Below are positions 57,355 through 64,000 of a stretch of DNA of 64,000 nt, one piece after another. This stretch comes from Enorma phocaeensis (GTDB lineage: Bacteria > Actinomycetota > Coriobacteriia > Coriobacteriales > Coriobacteriaceae), in assembly GCF_016901575.1 (NCBI RefSeq), contig NZ_JACJKQ010000010.1, forward strand, positions 1 to 64,000, written 5' to 3'. The first letter of the stretch is position 1; every line of letters starts with the position of its first letter. Below the pieces are notes generated by a model. The model had not been told where the DNA came from. It worked only from the letters and a program-made list of their open reading frames with translations, and searched no databases. The position numbers were made by a program, and so were the translations under genes.

Positions 57355-58382
57355 TGGCAGAGAACAACGAGAAAGCCCCGCTGCTCAAGGTTGAGCACCT
57401 CACCAAGGAGTTCCCCGCAGAGTCTGGCGTTTTCGGCGGTCGCTTTGCTAAGCGTGTTGTATCCGCTGTGAATGACGTCTCCTTTGAGATCCACGAGGGT
57501 GAGACCTTCGGTCTCGTTGGTGAGTCCGGTTGCGGCAAGTCCACCACGGGCCGCACCATCATGCGCCTGAGCAAGCCTACCTCTGGCAAGGTGTTCTTCC
57601 AGGGCCGTGACGTCGCTGCGATGAACAAGAAGGAACTCAAGGCCATGCGCCGCGAGATGCAGTTCATCTTCCAGGATCCTTATGCGAGCCTGAACCCGCG
57701 TATGACCATCGGCGAGATCGTGTCCGAGCCCATGACGATCCATGGCATCGGCACCAAGGAGGAGCGCATCGAGCGCGTTCGTGAGCTGCTCGACGTCGTT
57801 GGCCTCAACCCGGAGCACATCAACCGCTATCCGCACGAGTTCTCCGGCGGCCAGCGTCAGCGCATCGGAATCGCGCGCGCCTTCGTCCTGCGCCCGAAGC
57901 TCATCATCTGCGACGAGCCCGTGTCGGCGCTCGACGTGTCGATTCAGGCCCAGGTCCTGAATCTTCTGAAGGAGCTTCAGAACAAGTTCGGCACCGCCTA
58001 CCTGTTCATCGCGCACGACCTCTCCGTCGTTCAGCACATTTCCGACCGCGTGGCGGTGATGTACCTCGGCAAAATGGTTGAGCTTTCCGACTGGAAGACC
58101 CTCTACACCGAGCCGCATCATCCCTACACCCAGTCGCTGCTCTCTGCAGTGCCTGTGCCCGATCCGGATATTCAGAAGTCGCGCAAGCGCATCATTCTGG
58201 CCGGCGATCCGCCGTCGCCCATCGATCCGCCGAGCGGCTGCCGCTTCCATACCCGTTGCCCCATCGCTCAGGAGATCTGTTCCAAGGAGACTCCGGAGTG
58301 GAAGCAGGTTGAGCGTGGCCATTACTGCGCGTGCCACTTCGCTCAGAAGTTCCCCATCAAGGAGACGCACATCGACCTGTAG
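57354..58382 (+). CDS. oppF: Oligopeptide ABC transporter ATPase OppF
   Basis: The 342-residue ATPase has Walker [11 protein letters not shown]-loop [11 protein letters not shown], signature FSGGQRQR, Walker [13 protein letters not shown], and a C-terminal cysteine-containing oligopeptide domain ([16 protein letters not shown]...CACHF). It completes the five-gene oppABCDF operon, and a terminator follows at 58438. Confidence 0.95.
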
Positions 58383-58437
58383 GCATTGACCTGCAAGTGG
58401 TCGTCGCTCCCTTGATTACATCTGTTTGGGATGAGAT

Positions 58438-58474
58438 ACGTGCCTCGCACCTCGTTGGTGTGGGGCACGTTTTG
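58438..58474 (+). terminator. Rho-independent terminator of the opp operon
   Basis: ACGTGCCTCGCACC pairs with GGTGTGGGGCACGT with small mismatches around TCGTT, then TTTGTATT. Confidence 0.85.
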
Positions 58475-58984
58475 TATTCGAATGCTGGACGGGAACGCTG
58501 GACGGCGTCCCGTGGGGTCATCTTTCTTTTTGGCTGGGCATTGAGCAGGGCGGCGATGTCTTCGATTGGTCAATACAGGTGACCCCTGGGCAGAGACTTC
58601 GCGTATGGGGATGCCGTGTGGTCAAAATCACTGTGCGCTGGGCGCTTATATGCGCATGTAGGGGAGTGAATTGTGCTGACGATGAACCATTCCTGCCCAG
58701 GGGGCACTCAGATTGACCATTTGCATCAAGCCGTCATGTCGCACTTGCCCAGCGTCTATGCATTTTGACCACAGGGCCGCTAAGACAGGCGCAGCGGTGC
58801 CCAGCAAAGCTTCGGTTTGACCACGGGGCACGCCAACAAGCATATGTACTTGCTCTTGATCGCTTGACTTCCCGCTTGGGCGAAGGACAGAACGTGGCTT
58901 CTCTCGGGTCATGGAGGCTTTCCAGTTTCAAATATAGGCATCTAGCTGCCGAATTGTTCTGCCAAATTTTTTCTCAAATTTCTC
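58475..58984. other. Gene-free stretch with nested inverted repeats
   Basis: I see no convincing gene. The visible structure is CCCCTGGGCAG (58583-58593) with its inverse CTGCCCAGGGG (58697-58707), and GTGGTCAAAAT (58618-58628) with its inverse ATTTTGACCAC (58762-58772), plus a third TTTGACCAC at 58816-58824. An 88-codon minus frame (58646-58912) has no family resemblance or ribosome site. The area may be the remnant of a mobile or palindromic element. Confidence 0.6.
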
Positions 58985-59014
58985 TTGCATACGACGGCGA
59001 CTTTAGGCTATTAT
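58985..59014 (+). promoter_or_regulatory. Promoter of tRNA-Leu
   Basis: TTGCAT (58985-58990), an 18-bp spacer and TATTAT (59009-59014) lie 18 bp before the tRNA. Confidence 0.75.
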
Positions 59015-59032
59015 CTTCCTTGCTGAAACCAC

Positions 59033-59123
59033 GTCGGAGTGGCGGAATTGGCAGACGCGCTAGCTTGAGGTGCTAGTGACCACATTTCGGTCATGCGGGT
59101 TCAAGTCCCGCCTCCGACACCAT
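59033..59123 (+). tRNA. tRNA-Leu (GAG)
   Basis: The acceptor arms GTCGGAG (59033-59039) and CTCCGAC (59113-59119) pair, followed by A and an encoded CCA. The anticodon arm CTAGC-TTGAGGT-GCTAG gives anticodon GAG. The long variable arm (around GACCACATTTCGGTC) is the class II mark of tRNA-Leu, and GTTCAAGTC is the T loop. Confidence 0.96.
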
Positions 59124-59135
59124 CGAATCCTCAGA

Positions 59136-59158
59136 GCCTCTTCGGAGGCTTTTTTCTT
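59136..59158 (+). terminator. Terminator of tRNA-Leu
   Basis: AGCCTC-TTCG-GAGGCT with TTTTTCTT following is a textbook hairpin with a stable tetraloop. Confidence 0.92.
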
Positions 59159-59272
59159 ATCTAGACTGCGAAGGTCTGGGAGCGAGGAGCAGGCGTCTGC
59201 GCGCGGGCGCAGAACGGTTTTGGCCGCAGGCATCACGCTGCCGGCCCAAGCGGTCGAGGCAGGAGCCGGCGC

Positions 59273-61651
59273 ATGGATACCATGGGGCGAAACGATTCGA
59301 CGCTGCTCTCTCAGCTTGTGGAGCTTACAAGCGATGCCGTGGCTGTCTGCGACGCTTCCGGCACCGTGCTCCATGTCAATCGACAGCTCATGGCAATCTC
59401 CAATATGGCGCGCTCCGCGCTGGTGGGTGCCGATATCAAAGACCTCATCTTCAGCGAATCGTTCGAGCGCGCGGCGGACCATCGGCTTCCCTTTACACTC
59501 GACGGCTCTGACTGCACCCTCATGCTCAAGCTCGCCGACGGATCCTTCATCCCGGTGCTCGCACGCGCCATCGCCGTCTCGCCCCTGCGCCAAGACGAGC
59601 GTTCGAGCTTCATGAAGCGCCTGCTTCCCAAGGGGAGGGTCCTCGTGGTGATGCGAAGCCTCGAGGAGCAGTATGCCCACAACCGACAGATGCAGCGCGT
59701 GCTCTCGGAGCTCCAGGCAGCCAATAAGCGCCTTTCGGGAACCCTTTCGGTCATTATGTCCACCGTTGGCGCCGAAGACCTTCCTTCGCTTTTGGACAAC
59801 GTGCTGAACCGTCTGGTCGATGCCCTCGATGCCGACGGAGCGACCGTCTACTTCTCGGAGAGCGGCGGGTTCAGGCTGCGCGGCGCCTCGCATGGGCTGG
59901 AGCATGATTACGTGCCCGAGTTCATTCCCTTTGGCGCGGGCATTCCCACCTATGTGCTGCGCCAGTCGCGCTCCTGCAGGTTCAGCGTGGTGCCTGCGGG
60001 TGAAGGCCCGCGCTACGACCCAGGCTCCTTCTATGACCTGGATGCCCGAAAAAGCCATAAGCTTCGCGTCCAAGACATGCCTCCTTTCAAGACCCAGATC
60101 GATGTGCCGGTGTTTTTCGGCACCCAGGTCATGGGCGTGCTCGAGCTGGGCTGGAAGCGCTTTACCATGCCGCGCCCCTATGACGTCAATGTGCTTGAGG
60201 TGATCTGCGACTATCTCTCGATCGAGCTCGTGAGCTTGAGCACGGCGCTGCGCTCGCGCCGCGCGGCCGAGCTCACCCGTTCGCTCAATCATCTGCGCGA
60301 CACGCTGTACTCCTTCGAGGACGACCAGGTGCTTGCCTGGAACGAGTTGACCATGGAGATACGTCGCGTGCTGTCGTGCCACGTGTGTCCGGTAATCTAC
60401 GACCAACGTTCGGGTGGCTATCTGGTAGATTACGAGGGCGGCAGCCAGGTCATGCTGCCGGCAGACGTCGACGAGCTGTTCTTCTCAACCACGGCGCCCG
60501 CGGCGCGCGTCGGGACGTCGGCGCGTGAGAGGTTCTCCTCGGCGCTGGGCGGTTCGCAGTCGGTGGAGGACGAGCTCAAGACCTTGCGCCTCACGCGCGT
60601 CGACCGTACCTCGCGGGCCGGCTCGTGGCTTTATTCACACGGCCTTCCCAACCAGGGCGTGTTTTTGGACCTGCGCAAGATTTCGGAGGGTGCCGGAGAG
60701 GTCTCGGAGCTTGTCGAGGCGGAGGACGGCGCGCTCGCGCCTCTCGCCCCGAATCGTCCCGCCATGATGCTGCTGCTCCTGCGCGACGGCTCCCAAGAAC
60801 CTATCGATGACGTTGAGTTTGACTATCTGGTGCGTCTCACGCATGATTTCGAGCTCTTCGCCCAGAACCTCATGCGGCGCAAGGAGACCACTAGGATCGC
60901 TCAGACGCTCCAAAGCGGCATGCGCAGCTCGCTCGGCTCGGTTCCGGGTATTGTGAGCGACTCGCTCTATTCCTCGGCGACGCAGCAGGCGCTCGTGGGC
61001 GGCGACTTCTATACGCTCATCCGTCTTCCCGACGACCATGCCGTCATGATTTTGGGAGACGTCTCGGGCAAGGGGGTCGAGGCCGCCTCGATGTCGGCGC
61101 TCGTGAAGACGGCTCTCACGGCGTATGCATGGGAGGGTGCCTCGCCGGTGCAGATGGTGCGCTCGCTCAACACCATGCTCATGAGCTTCTCGCGCGTCGA
61201 GACCTTCGCCACCATGTTTGTGGCGAACATCGATCTGCGCAGCCGCTCGGCGCTCTATTGCTCGGCCGGACATCCGCCTACGATGCTCATCCGCCCGGCG
61301 CGCGAGGACTCCGACCCGGGTGAGGCGCGCGCAGGCGAGATCGAGCTCATGAGTACGCAGTCAGGCGTGGTCGGCGCCTTCGAGGACATGGCGTTTCGAA
61401 GCGGCTCGTTTACGTTTGAGCCGGGCGACATCCTGTTCATGTATACGGACGGCGCCATCGAGGCGCGCAACGCGGAGGGCGAGTTCTTCGGCGAGCAGCG
61501 ACTGCGCGACATCTTGCTCGAGCAGTCTGAGCGCGGCGTGGACGGGCTCTGCGCGCGTCTGCTTAGGGAACTCGACGTCTTTACCAATTCTGCGCTCGAG
61601 GACGACATCGCCATGGTCGCGCTGCGCCTGGATGGCCAGGATGCTGAATAG
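59273..61651 (+). CDS. PAS-GAF-PP2C serine phosphatase (RsbU/SpoIIE type)
   Basis: The 792-residue cytoplasmic protein has a PAS-like N-domain (about 10-120; AVAVCDASGTVLHVNRQL), a coiled coil (about 130-160), a GAF-like domain (about 165-320), an undefined middle part and a C-terminal PP2C/SpoIIE phosphatase (about 555-790) with the metal Asp residues in GGDFYTL, GDVSGKG, MYTDG and EDDIAMV. Such enzymes dephosphorylate a STAS anti-sigma antagonist in response to a signal sensed by PAS/GAF. The next gene encodes a STAS-kinase fusion, the obvious partner. ATG 59273 (AGGAG upstream) is used; 59282 is possible. No membrane spans are seen. Confidence 0.9.
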   Translation: MDTMGRNDSTLLSQLVELTSDAVAVCDASGTVLHVNRQLMAISNMARSALVGADIKDLIFSESFERAADHRLPFTLDGSDCTLMLKLADGSFIPVLARAIAVSPLRQDERSSFMKRLLPKGRVLVVMRSLEEQYAHNRQMQRVLSELQAANKRLSGTLSVIMSTVGAEDLPSLLDNVLNRLVDALDADGATVYFSESGGFRLRGASHGLEHDYVPEFIPFGAGIPTYVLRQSRSCRFSVVPAGEGPRYDPGSFYDLDARKSHKLRVQDMPPFKTQIDVPVFFGTQVMGVLELGWKRFTMPRPYDVNVLEVICDYLSIELVSLSTALRSRRAAELTRSLNHLRDTLYSFEDDQVLAWNELTMEIRRVLSCHVCPVIYDQRSGGYLVDYEGGSQVMLPADVDELFFSTTAPAARVGTSARERFSSALGGSQSVEDELKTLRLTRVDRTSRAGSWLYSHGLPNQGVFLDLRKISEGAGEVSELVEAEDGALAPLAPNRPAMMLLLLRDGSQEPIDDVEFDYLVRLTHDFELFAQNLMRRKETTRIAQTLQSGMRSSLGSVPGIVSDSLYSSATQQALVGGDFYTLIRLPDDHAVMILGDVSGKGVEAASMSALVKTALTAYAWEGASPVQMVRSLNTMLMSFSRVETFATMFVANIDLRSRSALYCSAGHPPTMLIRPAREDSDPGEARAGEIELMSTQSGVVGAFEDMAFRSGSFTFEPGDILFMYTDGAIEARNAEGEFFGEQRLRDILLEQSERGVDGLCARLLRELDVFTNSALEDDIAMVALRLDGQDAE

Positions 61652-61680
61652 CGCGCGGTTAACGAGGGAACCATAGTCGT

Positions 61681-62409
61681 ATGCGTGAATGGAACGACAT
61701 AGCAGTTATAGCCCCAAGCCGCGATATCGACATCGCGTCGGTGCCGCTGCTGCGCGAAGAGGTCGACAGCCTCATTGCCGACGGCACGCTGCGCATTCTG
61801 GTGAACTGCCGCGACGTCGGCTTTATCGATTCGACAGGGCTCGCCTTTCTGCTCACGCGCGCCCGCTGCCTCATGCAGCGCGACGGTCTGCTTTCGCTGG
61901 TGAACGCTTCGCCCGCAGTGGTGCGCTTCTTGCAGATCGCCCGTTTGCTGGACATCTTGCACGTGACGCCCGCCGACCGCCCGCCGGTGCCGTTGCTGAC
62001 CCCCGGGGAGTCTCCGGTATGGAGCAAGAGCATCTCCATTCGAGAGGGCGTCGAGAATCTGGGGAGCTATCGACACCGGTTGCTCGAGCTGCTCGAGACG
62101 CTTCCCATGGACCGCGACGCGGCCTATGACACGGCATTGGCGGCAGGGGAGGCGCTCGGCAACGCATACGACCATGCCTCGGGCGCGGGCTGCGTCATGA
62201 ATGTGCGCGCCTATCACGATCGCGTGGTCATCGAGGTGTGTGACTGCGGCGAGGGCTACGAGATCGCCGCAGACGAGGAGCCGAGCGAGTCGGAGGAGCG
62301 CGGCCGCGGCATCAGGCTCATGCGGCTGCTGGTCGACTCCGTGGAGGTGCGCCGTCGCACCGATGTCCAGGGTACCGTCGTACGCCTGGTGAAGCTGCTC
62401 GCGGCATAG
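61681..62409 (+). CDS. STAS anti-sigma antagonist fused to HATPase serine kinase (RsbV-RsbW type)
   Basis: The 242-residue protein carries both halves of a partner switch. Residues about 1-105 are a STAS domain with the phospho-acceptor region FIDSTGLAF (Ser51). Residues about 115-242 are a GHKL ATPase with N box EALGNAYDHA, G1 box DCGEGYEI and G2 box RGRGIRLMRLL, the anti-sigma-factor kinase pattern. In Bacillus these are separate proteins. The gene lies 29 bp after the phosphatase gene. No sigma factor is adjacent, so the output is unknown. Confidence 0.88.
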   Translation: MREWNDIAVIAPSRDIDIASVPLLREEVDSLIADGTLRILVNCRDVGFIDSTGLAFLLTRARCLMQRDGLLSLVNASPAVVRFLQIARLLDILHVTPADRPPVPLLTPGESPVWSKSISIREGVENLGSYRHRLLELLETLPMDRDAAYDTALAAGEALGNAYDHASGAGCVMNVRAYHDRVVIEVCDCGEGYEIAADEEPSESEERGRGIRLMRLLVDSVEVRRRTDVQGTVVRLVKLLAA

Positions 62410-62483
62410 CGCCTCTCGTGCGGAGGCCTACGATATTTCTGACCTGTCATACCGAGTGATACACAAATCGTTCACAACTATGC

Positions 62484-62506
62484 AAAAAGGGCGCCCGAAG
62501 GCGCCC
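62484..62506 (-). terminator. Terminator of the tRNA-Gly/tRNA-Cys unit
   Basis: On the minus strand GGGCGCC-TTCG-GGCGCCC is followed by TTTTTG. It ends the minus-strand tRNA transcript and faces the convergent STAS-HATPase gene. Confidence 0.9.
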
Positions 62507-62516
62507 TGAACATTTC

Positions 62517-62590
62517 TGGAGGCGACGCCCAGATTCGAACTGGGGGTAAAGGCTTTGCAGGCCTCTGCCTTACCACTTGGCCACGTCGCC
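62517..62590 (-). tRNA. tRNA-Cys (GCA)
   Basis: On the minus strand the 5' acceptor GGCGACG pairs with CGTCGCC, with discriminator U and encoded CCA (62517-62519). The anticodon loop CTGCAAA gives GCA, and AGTTCGAATCT is the T arm. Confidence 0.95.
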
Positions 62591-62594
62591 GATG

Positions 62595-62627
62595 AAAAAG
62601 GCCGAATGCATAGTTCATCCGGCCTCT
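62595..62627 (-). repeat. Stem-loop between the two tRNA genes
   Basis: On the minus strand AGGCCG and CGGCCT flank a 15- to 16-nt loop and are followed by TTTTC. It could be a processing or partial termination signal between tRNA-Gly and tRNA-Cys. Confidence 0.55.
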
Positions 62628-62636
62628 CACATGCAA

Positions 62637-62712
62637 TGGAGCGGACAACGGGGCTCGAACCCGCGACCCCAACCTTGGCAAGGTTGTGCTCTACCAACTG
62701 AGCCATGTCCGC
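62637..62712 (-). tRNA. tRNA-Gly (GCC)
   Basis: On the minus strand GCGGACA and TGTCCGC form the acceptor stem, with encoded CCA (62637-62639). The anticodon arm ACCTTGCCAAGGT gives anticodon GCC, and GGGTTCGAGCCC is the T arm. Confidence 0.95.
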
Positions 62713-62725
62713 TTGACAGGGAGAT

Positions 62726-62754
62726 AATATACACGGGTTGCCGGGGATGTGCAA
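62726..62754 (-). promoter_or_regulatory. Promoter of the tRNA-Gly/tRNA-Cys unit
   Basis: On the minus strand TTGCAC (complement of 62749-62754), a 17-bp spacer and TATATT (complement of 62726-62731) lie 13 bp before the tRNA-Gly 5' end. Confidence 0.8.
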
Positions 62755-62866
62755 GCATGTTTTCAAAAAAATTTTGGCGAGTACAATAGGAGAGGTGTTT
62801 GTGCAGGCTTTGCCTGGTATCTGTGGTCCTCGTGCGGGCGATTGAGAGCCCGCGTAAAGGGTTGTC

Positions 62867-63790
62867 ATGATCAGAATCTCCCTGTTCATCATCACCTGCT
62901 TCCTTCTGTTCCGCGCAGTGAGCGGTGCGGTGTCGCGCTATCAGGACCGTCATGGTGCAGGCGCGTCGTTCAAGCGCATGGTGCGCCAAGGGCGTCTCGA
63001 TGCCGGCGTGTATGACGATGCGGTGTGGTCCGAGGTTGGCCACGGCAGGCGTCGTCGGCTGCGGTCGAACATCTCGCGCGAACAGCAGCGGGTCATTCGC
63101 CAGGCGCGCCTCGAGATGCGCGAGGACTTTCTGGACGACAACAATCCGGGGTTCTACCAATACGTGATCATCTTTCTTGTCGCATCGGTTTTGGGGCTGG
63201 TGCTCGAGACCGTCTATACCTTCGTGACCTTCGGCATTCTGGAGAGCCGCGTGGGGCTCGTATGGGGGCCGTTCTCGCCGCTGTACGGCTTTGGCGCGGT
63301 ATTGCTCACGGCGGTGCTGTGGCCCCTGCGCAAGCGGCCTGTGTGGCAGCTCTTCTTGCTCTCGGCCGTGCTGGGCGGGCTTCTGGAGCAGATTGCCGGC
63401 TGGAGCATGGAGCAGTTTGCGCACCTGCAGTCGTGGACCTACCTCGGTCTGCCCGACCACATCACCCAATGGGTGGCGTGGCGCTTCTTGGCCATGTGGG
63501 GCCTTATCGGCGTGCTGTGGTGCCGGGTGATCATGCCCGAGATGGTCTATCGAATCGGCGAGCCCACCTCGAAGCGCCAAAAGGTCGTGGTGGGACTGCT
63601 CACGGCGTTCATCACGCTGGACATCGTGATGACGGTGGCGTGCTTCTGGCGCGCCGGCCAGCGCAGCGAGGGCGTTCCCCCGCGCGGTCCGTTCGAGGCG
63701 TACGTGGATACGCATTTCAACGATGACTTTATGGCGCGCACGTTTGAGAACATGAAGGTGGGGGAGGACCTGCCCGTCTCGAGCAAGTAG
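62867..63790 (+). CDS. CmpB-family putative ABC transporter permease
   Basis: The 307-residue membrane protein has an N-terminal hydrophobic segment (SLFIITCFLLFRAV), a basic cytoplasmic stretch (about 30-95), then about five to six spans. Conserved-looking features are YVIIFLVASVLGLVLETVY, the ESRVGLVWGPFSPLYGFGAVLLT segment and the GGLLEQIAGWSMEQF stretch, which fit the family annotated as putative ABC-transporter type IV permease. No ATPase is beside it and its substrate is unknown. ATG 62867 is preceded by AAAGGG. Strong hairpins follow the gene. Confidence 0.8.
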   Translation: MIRISLFIITCFLLFRAVSGAVSRYQDRHGAGASFKRMVRQGRLDAGVYDDAVWSEVGHGRRRRLRSNISREQQRVIRQARLEMREDFLDDNNPGFYQYVIIFLVASVLGLVLETVYTFVTFGILESRVGLVWGPFSPLYGFGAVLLTAVLWPLRKRPVWQLFLLSAVLGGLLEQIAGWSMEQFAHLQSWTYLGLPDHITQWVAWRFLAMWGLIGVLWCRVIMPEMVYRIGEPTSKRQKVVVGLLTAFITLDIVMTVACFWRAGQRSEGVPPRGPFEAYVDTHFNDDFMARTFENMKVGEDLPVSSK

Positions 63791-63811
63791 GGTCGAAGAG
63801 CGGCGCTCGTC

Positions 63812-63869
63812 CATGGCATGGCCGACGGGCGTCAGGTTCGGCCATGCCATGCCCCCGTGGGGCTTTCTT
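63812..63869 (+). terminator. Double hairpin terminator
   Basis: CATGGCATGGCCG (63812-63824) pairs perfectly with CGGCCATGCCATG (63839-63851), and a second small hairpin GCCCC-CGT-GGGGC with TTTCTTG follows at once. Confidence 0.8.
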
Positions 63870-64000
63870 GCGTCGCAATGCCTCGCGGATGGTATGTGGG
63901 GTTCAATGTTTGGTTTGGGATCGTAAGGCGGGCTTCGCCTGGTGTTCAGCGCTCGATTTGGACTTTGGCCTTAGACTTTTGCGCTGCGGTCTCAAACTTT

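Noticed and set aside
58646-58912. 88-codon minus-strand frame before tRNA-Leu
   Set aside because: No ribosome site, no family resemblance, and it runs through inverted repeats.
63870-64000. Start of a further gene at the window end
   Set aside because: No open frame with a ribosome site or recognisable residues is visible in the last 130 bases.

Overview
This is a high-GC chromosomal segment from a class Coriobacteriia actinobacterium, most like Collinsella or a close gut relative. I infer this from gene content and order plus high-GC codon use. The clues are a RapZ with the actinobacterial GRT Walker variant, WhiA, the uvrC/rapZ/whiA/gap/pgk/tpiA/secG order, Tat-type lipoprotein binding proteins, and a host-glycan (sialic acid) catabolic locus. 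No rRNA is present, so genus is not proven. Bases 1-19 are the Tn5/Nextera mosaic-end adapter, so the window starts at an untrimmed contig end.

Region 1 (59-14127). uvrB is followed by a convergent operon of about 10 kb on the minus strand, in transcription order fabH-acpP-fabK-fabD-fabG-fabF-accB-fabZ-accC-accDA-degV. This is a complete type II fatty acid synthesis set with acetyl-CoA carboxylase. AccD and AccA are fused in one chain, and the operon ends in a DegV/FakB-type fatty-acid-binding protein. A biotin transporter gene (bioY) is transcribed divergently, and the shared intergenic region holds nested inverted repeats over the fab promoter. A small unknown membrane protein and a decayed array of 19-20 bp repeats follow.

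Region 2 (14579-31613). Minus-strand genes encode a COG2509-type FAD dehydrogenase, an HI0933/BaiN-type flavoprotein, an Mrp-type P-loop ATPase and an LTA-synthase-like membrane sulfatase. uvrA follows, preceded by a probable LexA box. A repeat-rich 765-bp gap holds a perfect 23-bp-stem hairpin. Next come an aspartate racemase, a YbaK-type deacylase, an ATP-grasp ligase resembling D-aspartate ligases, murJ and uvrC. Racemase, ligase and MurJ together suggest a D-Asp peptidoglycan cross-bridge.

Region 3 (31614-43546). An accessory segment lies between uvrC and rapZ, which are neighbours in many actinobacteria. It carries a sialic acid uptake and catabolism locus: an Opp-type ABC transporter with a permease-ATPase fusion, a NanA-like lyase, a ROK kinase and NanE. 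It ends in a LytTR membrane regulator joined head to head with the 3' part of an SLH-domain surface protein that has lost its 5' end, which means either a rearrangement or a misassembly.

Region 4 (43547-58382). rapZ, whiA (no yvcK between them), gap, pgk, tpiA and gpmI are followed by a REP-associated tyrosine transposase with its inverted REP-like repeats, then secG, then a five-gene oligopeptide ABC transporter.

Region 5 (58383-64000). Here are an inverted-repeat-rich gap, tRNA-Leu(GAG), and a PAS-GAF-PP2C phosphatase followed by a STAS-HATPase fusion (a compact partner-switching module). tRNA-Cys and tRNA-Gly lie on the minus strand, and a CmpB-family membrane protein closes the window. 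The last 130 bases hold nothing I can identify.
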